From Actinomycetales bacterium UBA1383 (GTDB taxonomy: Bacteria > Actinomycetota > Actinomycetes > Actinomycetales > Actinomycetaceae), in assembly GCA_002305415.1 (NCBI GenBank), contig DBQX01000095.1, positions 1 through 46,078 of the forward strand: a stretch of 46,078 nt of DNA, written 5' to 3'. Under the pieces are notes generated by a model. It was not told the DNA's origin and did no database searches. It was given only the letters and a program-made list of their open reading frames with translations. Made by a program: the position numbers and the translations under genes. This document shows positions 1 through 7,688 of this stretch, piece after piece (positions within the stretch are counted from its first letter, which is position 1; every line of letters begins with the position of its first letter).

Positions 1-192
1 TCCGTTGATCCGCCCGGGCAGGACCCCGGTGTGGCCGCAGGAGCAGGTGCCCCGGGTGCGTTTGGCGGCCAGGTAGCAGTAACCGCAGATCCGTCCGTCG
101 GGCCAGGACACGACGAGCTGGTGGTGCTCACCGCAGCGCGAGCACGGCTCGGGCCAGGTGGTGGGGTCGCTGGGCCTGCGCGGTCTAGCCAT
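1..192 (-). CDS. Zinc-ribbon protein, C-terminus outside the window (mobile-element operon)
   Basis: Only the first 64 residues are present; the gene runs off the left edge. It starts with ATG at 192, overlapping the TAG stop of the upstream regulator gene by 8 bases, so it is the third gene of a recombinase operon. The visible part carries Cys pairs typical of zinc ribbons: CSRC near residue 17, CGYC near residue 38, then a CSC about ten residues later. A Cys-rich N-terminus directly behind an integrase and a small HTH gene suggests a DNA-binding accessory recombination protein. That role is inferred from context; the catalytic or functional part of the protein is not visible. Confidence 0.6.
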   Translation of the reverse strand, partial: MARPRRPSDPTTWPEPCSRCGEHHQLVVSWPDGRICGYCYLAAKRTRGTCSCGHTGVLPGRING

Positions 193-538
193 CGTGGTCC
201 GGTGGGATGACGCGGATCCGGCGGGCGATGGGATCGCCCGGCCTGACGCCGATGTCCTCGGGCCGGCGGGGTGCGTTGGCGGTGGCGGTGGCGCGCAACT
301 CGATGTAAGGCTCGAACAGGTCGTTCGGGGTGCACTCGAGGATGTCGCACAGGGCTGCGAAGGTGCGGGCGGGGATGCGCTCGGGCGGCACGGTGACGAG
401 GCGATGGACCTGGGCGTTGGAGAGGTTGATCCCGCGGGCCTTGAGCAGCGGGATGAGTTCCGTGGTCTTCCACAGGTTCCGTTGCGCCATCACCTGCCGC
501 AGATTCCAGTGGTATCCGATGCGTCGCTGCTCACTCAT
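185..538 (-). CDS. XRE/Cro-like helix-turn-helix regulator
   Basis: This 117-residue protein has a Cro/C1-type HTH in its first 75 residues, with the family pattern of a helix ending in LLKARGI, a recognition helix around NAQVHRLV, and the ending ALCDILECTPNDLF. The start is ATG 538, preceded by AAGGAG about 7 nt upstream; this lies inside the 3' end of the recombinase gene (8-base overlap), so the two are translationally coupled. It probably represses its own operon or acts as an excision/directionality factor for the neighbouring recombinase. The family is clear from sequence; the exact role is inferred from the operon. Confidence 0.75.
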   Translation of the reverse strand: MSEQRRIGYHWNLRQVMAQRNLWKTTELIPLLKARGINLSNAQVHRLVTVPPERIPARTFAALCDILECTPNDLFEPYIELRATATANAPRRPEDIGVRPGDPIARRIRVIPPDHDG

Positions 539-1652
539 GGGTGGCTCCTTCCGTGCCGATGCGGCGGGCAATCATGCGCTGGATCGTCTTGTGTTTGAAG
601 TCGGCCGAGACCGAGGTGTAGAGCGCGGTGGTGGAGGAGTAGCTGTGACCGACCTGCTGCTGGACGAAGAGCGGGTCGTACCCGGCCTCGATCAGGTGGG
701 TGACGTAGGAATGGCGCAGGGCGTGCAGCGACAGCTCGGCCGGGAGGCCCGCGAGTTCGCGGAACTGGTGGAAGGAACGGTCGAAGGTGCGGAGCGCGGC
801 GCCGCCCGCGCGTTCGGACGGCCACATGAGCGTGGAGCGGTCCGCGGTGGGGAAACGTTCCCGCCCGTCGGGCGAGAGCCAGAACTCCAGCAGGGCGACG
901 ACCCAGTCGAACTCCGGCGTGGTCAGGACGGTGCGGCGCCGTGGTCCGGAGCCTCTGGTGCCCTTCGCCCACCGGACCTGGACCGCGCCGAAGTGCCGGT
1001 AGGCGGGGACGTGCGGGTTTGGGCCGAAGTCAACGGACTCGAGCATCGCGAGCTCCCGGCGGCGCAACCCGTAGGCGTAGGCCACCTTGAACGCGATCGA
1101 GTCCCGCAGGGCCGGCAACCAGCGCTTGGATCCTTTGGCGAACTCCGCGTCGACCAGGTCGTCGGCGGTGTCGAAGAAGGTCTGCAGCTCCGGCTTCGTC
1201 AAGCTGCGCCGCCGGGGCGGGACAGCGTCGTCGGTGGTGTGGCGGGGCGAGTTCCACTCGAAGACCACCTGCGTCGGAACAGAGTCGAACACGCGTTCGC
1301 ACAATGCTGCCCAGCCATACCGGGAGTCGGTGAGGTAGGCACAGAAGGCCCGGATGGCGCCGGCGTTGGCCCGCAGCGTGGACAGGGCGAGCGTCTTTTC
1401 CCCGCTGCGCCGGTCGGCGAAGAACTCGTCGGCATGGTGCGCCGACCACGTCCACGGGTACTCGTTGGAGTGCTCCTGGAACCGCTCGACCAACCGGCAG
1501 GACGACTGGATGAACGCCGTCGTCAGCCCGCGCGCGAGCAACTGTGCGCGCCAGCCGTCCAGCATCGCCTCGAACACCCGGTCCTCGGCGCGTAGCAGAC
1601 CGATGTCCCGGTCTGTCAGGAAGTCGGGGACACGCCCCGGAAGCAGCTCCAC
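531..1652 (-). CDS. Tyrosine recombinase/integrase
   Basis: This 373-residue protein has an N-terminal SAM-like DNA-binding domain (roughly residues 20-125) and a phage-integrase catalytic domain. The conserved residues are visible: Arg in AYGLRRREL (about residue 198), the HALRHSY box (His-x-x-Arg, about 312-315), the second His in QQVGHSYSS (about 338) and the nucleophile Tyr in TALYTS (about 347). It should cut and rejoin DNA through a 3'-phosphotyrosine link. The reading frame begins at GTG 1652 without a good Shine-Dalgarno. It heads an overlapping operon with an XRE regulator and a zinc-ribbon gene, a layout of transposon or island ends rather than of XerC/XerD. Confidence 0.88.
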   Translation of the reverse strand: MELLPGRVPDFLTDRDIGLLRAEDRVFEAMLDGWRAQLLARGLTTAFIQSSCRLVERFQEHSNEYPWTWSAHHADEFFADRRSGEKTLALSTLRANAGAIRAFCAYLTDSRYGWAALCERVFDSVPTQVVFEWNSPRHTTDDAVPPRRRSLTKPELQTFFDTADDLVDAEFAKGSKRWLPALRDSIAFKVAYAYGLRRRELAMLESVDFGPNPHVPAYRHFGAVQVRWAKGTRGSGPRRRTVLTTPEFDWVVALLEFWLSPDGRERFPTADRSTLMWPSERAGGAALRTFDRSFHQFRELAGLPAELSLHALRHSYVTHLIEAGYDPLFVQQQVGHSYSSTTALYTSVSADFKHKTIQRMIARRIGTEGATHE

Positions 1653-1699
1653 ATGCGAACCGTACGCGCGAAACTCTCACTAAACGAGAGATTCGCATG
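1652..1699. repeat. Nested inverted repeats at the recombinase start
   Basis: CATGCGAA at 1652-1659 is repeated in inverse orientation as TTCGCATG at 1692-1699. Nested inside, GCGAAACTCTC (1668-1678) pairs with GAGAGATTCGC (1686-1696) with one mismatch around a 7-base spacer. The pair sits exactly over the start and upstream region of the recombinase gene. It could be a recombinase or regulator binding site, or the terminal core of the element. The repeats are seen directly; the function is inferred. Confidence 0.5.
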
Positions 1700-1843
1700 C
1701 CGACCTGCGACGACGACGGCGCCAGGCGACCCCACCGTGATCCCACACAGAGGGTCAACGGCACCTCTGACCTGCGTCAACACCGTTCAGGCAGACAAGG
1801 ACGAGTCGTCTCATCTGTTTCAACTCGTCCTAGTCTACTGCCG

Positions 1844-1857
1844 ATAATGTACATTAT
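1844..1857. repeat. Perfect 14-bp AT-rich palindrome with overlapping direct repeat
   Basis: ATAATGTACATTAT is a perfect palindrome in otherwise GC-rich sequence. Its right half overlaps a direct repeat, CATTATG at 1852-1858 and again at 1860-1866; the second copy covers the TAA stop of the next minus-strand gene. The rest of the 209-bp stretch 1653-1861 has no gene, only the repeats near 1652-1699 and a TAGACT -10-like hexamer on the minus strand at 1829-1834. The palindrome is a candidate operator or element boundary. Confidence 0.45.
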
Positions 1858-1861
1858 GTCA

Positions 1862-2251
1862 TTATGACGCCACGACCGAGACCAGCGTTCCCACTCCCCG
1901 GAGGACCGGTCGCTCCACTCCCCCCTGCCGGTGCAGCTCCCGGATGGCGGCGGCCCAGCGACGGTCGGAGTCGGTCACCCGGGACGAGCCGGGACGGCTG
2001 AACAGGATGTAGGGCGCCTCGACGTCGGTGAAGTGGTCGAGCAGGTCGCGGATGTGGCGGATGTCGCTGGCATCAGGCTGGGCGGGCACATCCTCGATCC
2101 CGGCCACCACCGGATCGCGCACTCCCAAGGGATCGAGCCACGCCAGCCAGAGGGTGCGTCCCAGCCCCTGGCCCTGCTCCTCCAGGATGATCTGCCAGGT
2201 CCGGCAGAGGTCGTCGGTCGAACTGATGCGCGGGAATCGTTGGGCGTCCAT
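1862..2251 (-). CDS. Conserved hypothetical protein
   Basis: This soluble 129-residue protein shows no signal peptide or membrane segment. It has an ordered, globular composition with elements such as LWLAWLDPLG near residue 40, a proline-rich turn VPAQPD, and FSRPGSS followed by TDSDRRWAAAI near residues 83-99. I do not recognise a named family with certainty. The start is ATG 2251 behind GGGTGGGG; a longer open frame continues upstream but is antisense to the Hsp70 gene and is not used. The gene is divergent from Hsp70 across a 171-bp spacer and its stop overlaps the AT-rich repeat at 1852-1866. Confidence 0.6.
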   Translation of the reverse strand: MDAQRFPRISSTDDLCRTWQIILEEQGQGLGRTLWLAWLDPLGVRDPVVAGIEDVPAQPDASDIRHIRDLLDHFTDVEAPYILFSRPGSSRVTDSDRRWAAAIRELHRQGGVERPVLRGVGTLVSVVAS

Positions 2252-2409
2252 GTCCCCACCCTGCCGGGTCCGGGCCGCGGCGGCGCCTCCCGCGTCGGCG
2301 ACGTGTGGACAGCGTCCCCGTTCCGGAGGGTGTGGATCGCGCGTCCCACCTGTCCGCGTCGCCGGCAGCCGCCATGCGGTCGCCCGGCACGTCGCGCGGA
2401 ACGCCCAAC

Positions 2410-2415
2410 TACCCT
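2410..2415 (+). promoter_or_regulatory. -10 hexamer TACCCT of a leaderless promoter
   Basis: TACCCT fits the actinobacterial TANNNT -10 and lies 7 nt before ATG 2423, which places the transcript start on the A of the start codon. No Shine-Dalgarno precedes this ATG, supporting leaderless translation. Confidence 0.5.
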
Positions 2416-2422
2416 CGAGGGC

Positions 2423-3901
2423 ATGCCACTGGGAATCGACTTCGGGACCACACGCACGATCGTCGCAGCCGTGGACCGGGGCAACTACCCGGTGCTCCCC
2501 TTCACCGACCCGGACGGCGACTCGCACGAGTTTCTCCCGTCCGTGGTCGCGCTGACGGACGGCGGACTCGTCTTCGGCTTCGAGGCCCTTGCGGCCGCGG
2601 CCGAGGGCGCACCCATGCTGCGATCCTTCAAGAGGGCCCTCGCCGCCCCGGACGTCTCGACCGCCACGACCGTCAGCGTCGGTGAGACCGAGGTCCCCCT
2701 CCTCGAGGTGCTCACCGGCTTCGCGGAGGCGCTGCGCATCGCCGTCGAGTCGACCCACGGGGACATCGGCACGGTGATCGTCGGCGTGCCGGCGCACGCC
2801 CACGGCGCCCAGCGGTTCCTGACGCTCGAGGCGTTCCGGACTGCCGGGTTCCGGGTCGCCGGCCTCATCAACGAGCCGTCGGCCGCCGGATTCGAGTACA
2901 CCCACCGCCAGGGCCGCACCCTCAACTCGCGGCGCACCCGGGTCATCATCTACGACCTGGGAGGCGGCACCTTCGACGCGTCCCTCGTCGCCGTGAGCGG
3001 GACGAACCACGAGGTGGTGGACACGACGGGCCACAACCACCTGGGCGGCGACGACTTCGACGCCGTCCTCGCCTCCTGCGCCCTGCGGGTCGCGGGACGG
3101 TCGCGCTCCGACCTCGACGACGCGGCCTGGACAGCGCTCCTCGAGGAGTCCCGTGAGGCGAAGGAACGCCTCGCACCGCAGTCACGGCGCCTCGTGCTCG
3201 ACGTGGCCGGCGAAGGCGTCGTCGTGCCCGTCGCCGACTTCTACGAGGCCGCGACCCCCCTCGTCACGGCGACGGTGGCCGCGATGGAGCCGCTCGCCAG
3301 CGGACTCGACGACGTGTTGACGGAGGTTGCCGGGATCTACCTCGTCGGTGGCGCGAGCGGGCTGCCCCTCGTCCCGCGCCTGCTGCGTGAACGATTCGGG
3401 CGGCGCGTCCACCGCTCCCCCAATCCCGCCGCCTCGACCGCGATCGGCCTCGCCATCGCGGCTGACGACGGCGCCGGCTTCTCCCTCACCGACCGGCTCT
3501 CCCGCGGCTTCGGCGTGTTCCGGGAGGCGGCTGACGGCCGCTACCTCACCTTCGACCCCATCCTCGGCCGCGAGGAGCGGATGGCCGCGCGCGGCACGAC
3601 CGTTGTCAGGCGACGCTACCGCGCGGCCCACAACGTCGGATGGTTCCGGTTCGTGGAGTACGCGGGTATCGCGGACGGTGAACCGCGCGGGGACATCGTC
3701 CCGTTCGCCGAAGTGGTGTTCCCCTTCGACCACGCCCTCCAGCAGCGCGGCGACGTGCGCCTGGTCCCGGTGCGGCGGACCGCGGACGGTCCCCTGGTCG
3801 AGGAGACCTACACCATCGACCGCCACGGCATGGTGGAGGTGCGGATCTCCGATCTCGAGTCCGGGTACACCCACACCCAGGCCCTCAGCATGGCCCGCTG
3901 A
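2423..3901 (+). CDS. Short Hsp70-family ATPase
   Basis: This 492-residue protein has the actin-like Hsp70 nucleotide-binding domain: phosphate-1 loop GIDFGTTRT (4-12), the INEPSAAG connection (149-156), phosphate-2 loop YDLGGGTFD (177-185) and adenosine loop IYLVGGASGLP (about 306-316). DnaK is about 610 residues; here the substrate-binding region after about residue 350 is short and diverged, with no helical lid or acidic tail. It is therefore an Hsp70-like chaperone with a reduced client domain (HscC-like or an actinobacterial special Hsp70), not the housekeeping DnaK, and no DnaJ or GrpE gene is nearby. The start is chosen because the family begins exactly at MPLGIDFGT and because of the leaderless -10. 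Confidence 0.87.
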   Translation: MPLGIDFGTTRTIVAAVDRGNYPVLPFTDPDGDSHEFLPSVVALTDGGLVFGFEALAAAAEGAPMLRSFKRALAAPDVSTATTVSVGETEVPLLEVLTGFAEALRIAVESTHGDIGTVIVGVPAHAHGAQRFLTLEAFRTAGFRVAGLINEPSAAGFEYTHRQGRTLNSRRTRVIIYDLGGGTFDASLVAVSGTNHEVVDTTGHNHLGGDDFDAVLASCALRVAGRSRSDLDDAAWTALLEESREAKERLAPQSRRLVLDVAGEGVVVPVADFYEAATPLVTATVAAMEPLASGLDDVLTEVAGIYLVGGASGLPLVPRLLRERFGRRVHRSPNPAASTAIGLAIAADDGAGFSLTDRLSRGFGVFREAADGRYLTFDPILGREERMAARGTTVVRRRYRAAHNVGWFRFVEYAGIADGEPRGDIVPFAEVVFPFDHALQQRGDVRLVPVRRTADGPLVEETYTIDRHGMVEVRISDLESGYTHTQALSMAR

Positions 3902-3908
3902 CCGGTTG

Positions 3909-4592
3909 TCAGAGGGCGTGCTCGAGCAGGGCGGCGAACGTGCATGCCAGCGTCCGTACTCCGAGGGGCTGGCTCGCGGTCACGTCGTGGTCCGGGACAG
4001 TGCGCAGGCGGCGGAACGTGCCCTGCTGGCCGGCGCGACGCACCGCATGGAGGTTCTCGCCGTCGACGTAGTCGGTCTCCCCCACGTGCGTCACGTCCAG
4101 CGGGACGACGGCGGTGGCCTCGCACCAGGAACGCAGCGCGGGCTGCGGCGAGTCCTGCCAGACGACCCGCAGGCCGCGCATCGGCTTGCCGGTCACGAAC
4201 CAGCGGTAGAGGTGTCCGAGCACGTGGACAGGAGCGCCGCGGGCCTCCTCGACGGTCACCACCGGCACCGCACCCTGGCCGTGGAGGAAGTCGAACGCGC
4301 CGGTCCGGTCGGCCAGTGCGATGCCGTCAGCGACGGATCCGATGCGCTCGAGAATGCTCGCCGGGGCGGCGAGGATGCTCGCCGGAACGTCGAGGACGTG
4401 GAAACCGGCCGCGGCCGCTCCGATGCGGAACGCGAGCACGAGGTCCTCGTCCACCCCCGTGTCGACGAGGAAGAGCCGGCGTGACAAGGGTGTCGTCGAG
4501 TGGAGCCCGACCTGGTCCCACCCGGCTGTCAGCAGCCAGATGAACTCGAGGTCACGACGGTCGAGACGCAGCAGGGTATCGATGTGGGCCAT
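3909..4592 (-). CDS. Degenerate ornithine/aspartate carbamoyltransferase-like protein
   Basis: This 227-residue protein follows the order of ornithine carbamoyltransferase: an opening like TLLRLDRRDLEF (OTC SLLDLSPEE), a strand LFLVDTG where OTC has its STRTR loop, a helix ending AAAAGFHVLDV (OTC LGGHAIFL), then GAVPVVTVEEARGAPVH and a strand LRVVWQDS before ALRSWCEA (OTC GLKLAYVGD and the following helix). The carbamoyl-phosphate signature STRTR is replaced by DEDLVLAF (about 49-55) and HPxQ by APVHVLG (about 120-126). It is about 80 residues shorter than the enzyme. It probably kept the fold without catalysis. The assignment rests on pattern matching by eye. It converges on the Hsp70 gene, 7 bp apart. 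Confidence 0.45.
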   Translation of the reverse strand: MAHIDTLLRLDRRDLEFIWLLTAGWDQVGLHSTTPLSRRLFLVDTGVDEDLVLAFRIGAAAAGFHVLDVPASILAAPASILERIGSVADGIALADRTGAFDFLHGQGAVPVVTVEEARGAPVHVLGHLYRWFVTGKPMRGLRVVWQDSPQPALRSWCEATAVVPLDVTHVGETDYVDGENLHAVRRAGQQGTFRRLRTVPDHDVTASQPLGVRTLACTFAALLEHAL

Positions 4593-4594
4593 CG

Positions 4595-5176
4595 TCAGGC
4601 GTTCGAGACCCGCTTCGCCGCACGGCGGGCGGCAAGCTCGTCAGTCCCGTCATCGTGACCCTCCGCCCGCTCGGACGGCAACTGCGCGAGAGATCCCTCG
4701 ACCTCGCGCCACACCCGTCCGACGGCGATGCCGAAGACACCCTGTCCGCCCTGGACGAGGTCGATGACCTCGTCGGCGCTCGTGCACTCGTACACCGAGG
4801 CGCCGTCGCTCATCAGCGTGATCTGGGCGAGGTCCTCCACGCCACGCTCCTTGAGGTGGGTGATCGCCTGCCTGATCTGTTGGAGGGAGACGCCCGTGTC
4901 GAGGAGCCGCTTGACCACCTTCAGCACCAGGATGTCCCGGAACGAGTAGAGCCGCTGGGAGCCGGACCCCTTGGCACCCCGGACGGAGGGCTCCACCAGA
5001 CCGGTTCGGGCCCAGTAGTCGAGCTGCCGGTACGTGATCTGCGCGGCCTTGCAGGCCGTGGGGCCCCGGTACCCGGTGTCGGCATCGATCTCGGCCAACG
5101 TGTCACCAAAGAGCATTCCCTGCCCGCTCCGGGAGGAAGCGGCGGTCGCATCAGTGCTTGTCACGGTCACTCCCAT
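4595..5176 (-). CDS. MerR-family regulator (Rv1830 type)
   Basis: This 193-residue protein carries a MerR winged HTH with the strongly conserved GYRGPTACKAAQITYRQL segment (about 33-50), then YWARTGLVEPSVR and RLYSFRDILVLKVVKRLLD, and a C-terminal region ending in the GGQGVFGIAVGRVWRE block. These match the second MerR gene that follows garA and ftsR in mycobacteria. The start is ATG 5176 with GAGGAG about 10 nt upstream, rather than an earlier in-frame start without a ribosome site. It lies downstream of ftsR across a 174-bp spacer that holds nothing I can identify and may contain its own promoter. Confidence 0.85.
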   Translation of the reverse strand: MGVTVTSTDATAASSRSGQGMLFGDTLAEIDADTGYRGPTACKAAQITYRQLDYWARTGLVEPSVRGAKGSGSQRLYSFRDILVLKVVKRLLDTGVSLQQIRQAITHLKERGVEDLAQITLMSDGASVYECTSADEVIDLVQGGQGVFGIAVGRVWREVEGSLAQLPSERAEGHDDGTDELAARRAAKRVSNA

Positions 5177-5350
5177 TCGTTGCCGGCTCCTCAGGATACC
5201 GGCTGTTCCGACGACCACGCTAGGGCCTCGACCCCTCCCCCGGAGGCGGGACACGCCGACGAAATCGAGGCGTAACCTTCAACTCGAGCATGAGTGTTCT
5301 GCCCGGGTCGTGGGACGGGTGTGGGACGACCCCGCGCCGAGGGAGTGAGG

Positions 5351-6109
5351 TCAGTGGTCCTGGTTCTCGACCGCGATGCGCAGGAGGTCCGCGTAGAGCC
5401 GGGCGGCGGTCTCGGCCAGCTCGGCAGCCTGCGCGGCGCCGCGCTCACGGGCCACGGAGGTGCGCTGCGCGCGCATCGGTGCGACCACCTGGTCGACGAG
5501 GTCCGCGACGTGGTCGGCGTTCGCGCGCATCGACCGCAGGTGTCGCGGCGCGATGCCCTGCGTCCCGAGCTCGGCGATCAGGTGGACCGCCGAGACGGAC
5601 TGCGCGGCGAAGCGGCCGCGTCCGTCCGGCACGAGCAAGCCGGCACGCACCATCTCGTCGATGTCGGCGACCGGCACACCGGTGAGCTCCGCGAGTTCGC
5701 GCGCGGTCACTCGTGCGCCTGACGCCGGGAGGACGAGCCGGCCATTGCTGGCGACCACGCGGGCGGTCCTCGGTTCCTCGACGTCGCGGCCGGCGTCGAG
5801 GGCGTCGAGCTGTTCGCGGATCACGCGGAGTGGCAGGTAGTGGTCACGCTGCTGGATCAGGGTGTGACGCAGCCGGGCGACGTCCGCCTGGGAGTACTTG
5901 CGGTAGCCGGAGCCGGTCCGGGTCGGGGTCACCAAGCCCTGGTCCTCGAGGAACCGCAGCTTTGAGACGGTGACGGCGGGGAACTCGGCCTGCAGCACCG
6001 CCAGCACCGCCCCGATGGTCATCGTGCCCGTATGTGACACATCGAACGGCCAGTACCCGGACCGCGGGGGCTGTTCCCGCGGCGTGAACTCAGGCCGCGG
6101 CGTACTCAT
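5351..6109 (-). CDS. ftsR: FtsR-type MerR regulator of cell division
   Basis: This 252-residue MerR protein contains MTIGAVLAVLQAEFP (about 30-44) followed by TVSKLRFLEDQGLVTPTRT and GYRKYSQADVARLR, the signature of Cg1631/Rv1828. A second half (about 130-250) has its own HTH-like segment ARELAELTGVPVADIDEMVRAG and a helical C-terminus. In Corynebacterium the orthologue activates ftsZ; this role is transferred by homology. Its ATG overlaps the garA stop (ATGA), so garA and ftsR are one translational unit, as in mycobacteria. The start at 6109 is fixed by that overlap. Confidence 0.87.
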   Translation of the reverse strand: MSTPRPEFTPREQPPRSGYWPFDVSHTGTMTIGAVLAVLQAEFPAVTVSKLRFLEDQGLVTPTRTGSGYRKYSQADVARLRHTLIQQRDHYLPLRVIREQLDALDAGRDVEEPRTARVVASNGRLVLPASGARVTARELAELTGVPVADIDEMVRAGLLVPDGRGRFAAQSVSAVHLIAELGTQGIAPRHLRSMRANADHVADLVDQVVAPMRAQRTSVARERGAAQAAELAETAARLYADLLRIAVENQDH

Positions 6110-6561
6110 CCAGCACCCATCTGGCGGAGCCGGGCGGGCGACGGGTGGTATGTCAGGCGGTACTTGCCGACCTGGACCTCGTCGCCGGCCCTGAGGACCA
6201 CGGAGTCGATCCGCTCACGGTTCACGTAGGTGCCGTTGAGCGAGCCGACGTCGCGCACCAGGTATCCTCCGTCGTCAGACGCGAGGAACTCGCAGTGCTT
6301 GCGGGACACGGTGACGTCGTCCAGGAAGATGTCGGAACTCGGGTGCCGCCCCACGGTCGTGCGCGGGGCATCCAGCAGGAAGCGGGCACCCAGGTTGGGA
6401 CCACGCTGCACGATCAGGAGCGCGGACGAGGGTGGCAGTGCCTCGACGGCCTCCTGGTCATTCCTCGACAGTTCGGCGAGGGTGGCGTCCTCAGGCTCGG
6501 CGCCGATAGCCCCGAACTGGGTGGTGCTACCAAGGCTCTCCGGCCGTGGGCTCTCGCTCAT
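6106..6561 (-). CDS. garA: FHA-domain regulator GarA/OdhI
   Basis: This 151-residue protein has an N-terminal phospho-threonine segment STTQFG (about residues 13-18) and an FHA domain from about residue 50 to 145 with VGRHPSSDIF, VTVSRKH and GSLNGTYVNRE. In mycobacteria and corynebacteria the protein inhibits 2-oxoglutarate dehydrogenase and glutamate dehydrogenase until a Ser/Thr kinase phosphorylates the N-terminal Thr, when the FHA domain folds over it. The classical motif is ETTSVF; here the Thr pair is kept but Ser is Gln. The start is ATG 6561 with GGAGGAGG about 8 nt upstream. It is coupled to ftsR by an ATGA overlap. Confidence 0.9.
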   Translation of the reverse strand: MSESPRPESLGSTTQFGAIGAEPEDATLAELSRNDQEAVEALPPSSALLIVQRGPNLGARFLLDAPRTTVGRHPSSDIFLDDVTVSRKHCEFLASDDGGYLVRDVGSLNGTYVNRERIDSVVLRAGDEVQVGKYRLTYHPSPARLRQMGAG

Positions 6562-6618
6562 GTCGTCGCCTCCTCCATCTTGCGTCAACACTACCTGTCG
6601 ACAGGGTTCGTCTCACGT

Positions 6619-7344
6619 CTAGTCGCCGGATTCCACGACCTCGGCGTACCGCAGGTCGGGGAGGGCCCGCACCGATTCGATCCGCACCTCATCGGGCGTC
6701 TCCACGCGGGCCGAGGCGCCTGTGGCCCGGATGGAGGACAGTATCCCGCCGGGCATCTCGAGGGCCACCTTGAGGTTGTCGGGTGACCCCACGGCGGTGA
6801 CCCGGTAGGGCGCGGCGACCTTGAGCCCGTCGACCTCCATGCCACCGTCGGCACTGCCAACCCAGGAACTCGTCCCGATCCGCACCGAGTTCACCTCGAT
6901 GGCCTCAGCGCCGGCATTCCGCAACTCCTCGATCAGCGTGACCATCGACTGTGCCCGCACCACGGCGTCCGGGTCCTCGATGGTGACGATGATGCCCGGT
7001 CCGCGTACCGGAACCACGCCCGCCTGGATCGACCGGACGAGGATCTGCTGCTCGGCCGCGGCGCGGGCCGCCTCCTGCGACGTCACGCCGCTACGGAGTT
7101 CCTCCAGCTCGATCCGGAGCGCGTCCCGCTCGGCAGCGAGTTCGTCGTTGCGGGTGGTGACCTCGTCGAGAACGCGCACGAGATCACTCTGGCTGAGCGC
7201 GTCCAGCGCATCCGCGTCGTCCCGGCCCACCTGGACCGCGAGGCTGAAGCCGACCGCCGCACACAGCAGCGCCACCACGGACTGGGTCCGGCTGGGGCGC
7301 AGCGTGACCAGCCTCCGCAGCCGTGCCCTCGCGTCCATGCTCAC
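6619..7344 (-). CDS. DUF881 membrane-anchored coiled-coil protein
   Basis: This 241-residue protein has a basic N-terminus, one membrane helix (about 22-38), a coiled coil (about 55-97) and a DUF881 domain with VRGPGIIVTIEDPD and LIEELRNAGAEAIEVN. The topology is a single-pass anchor with an extracytoplasmic domain. DUF881 genes flank sbp next to the garA locus in mycobacteria; a cell-envelope or division role is suspected but unproven. The GTG at 7344 overlaps the TGA of sbp (GTGA); an ATG two codons later is the alternative. Confidence 0.85.
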   Translation of the reverse strand: MSMDARARLRRLVTLRPSRTQSVVALLCAAVGFSLAVQVGRDDADALDALSQSDLVRVLDEVTTRNDELAAERDALRIELEELRSGVTSQEAARAAAEQQILVRSIQAGVVPVRGPGIIVTIEDPDAVVRAQSMVTLIEELRNAGAEAIEVNSVRIGTSSWVGSADGGMEVDGLKVAAPYRVTAVGSPDNLKVALEMPGGILSSIRATGASARVETPDEVRIESVRALPDLRYAEVVESGD

Positions 7345-7673
7345 GCCTTGAAGACGTGCCGCCTGATGGCGGCGGCGTTCGCGAAGATCCGGATCCCCAG
7401 GACGACGACGACGGCGGTCGTCATCTGCGAGCCCACGCCGAGCTGGTCGCCGAGGAACACGATGAAGGCGGCGATGGTCGTGTTGAACAGCAGGGAGGTG
7501 ATGAAGACCCGATCCGAGAAGGAGTCCTCGATGTAGGCCCTCAGCGCGCCGAACATGGCATCGAGCGCCGCAACCACCGCGATTGGCAGGTAGGGCTGCA
7601 GGCCGGCGGGGATCGTCGGCTGGGTGACCAGCCCGAGGACGACGCCGATCACGACACCGATGATCACCAGCAT
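7341..7673 (-). CDS. sbp: Small basic protein Sbp (DUF1290)
   Basis: This 110-residue membrane protein has three hydrophobic segments (about 1-16, 28-46 and 60-98) and the DUF1290 pattern: QPTIPAGLQPYLPIAVVAALD, then a conserved loop FGALRAYIEDSFSDRVF, then NTTIAAFIVFLGDQLGVG. In Firmicutes Sbp lies beside division genes; its molecular function is unknown. It sits between two DUF881 genes, overlapping the downstream one by 4 bases and separated by 15 bases from the upstream one, so the three are probably co-produced as one envelope module. Confidence 0.87.
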   Translation of the reverse strand: MLVIIGVVIGVVLGLVTQPTIPAGLQPYLPIAVVAALDAMFGALRAYIEDSFSDRVFITSLLFNTTIAAFIVFLGDQLGVGSQMTTAVVVVLGIRIFANAAAIRRHVFKA

Positions 7674-7688
7674 TGTCCTCTCCTCTCC

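Noticed and set aside
2252..3040. Upstream extension of the conserved hypothetical gene at 1862-2251 to about 392 codons
   Set aside because: The extension is antisense to the clear Hsp70 gene and has low-complexity residues; a ribosome-like site precedes ATG 2251.
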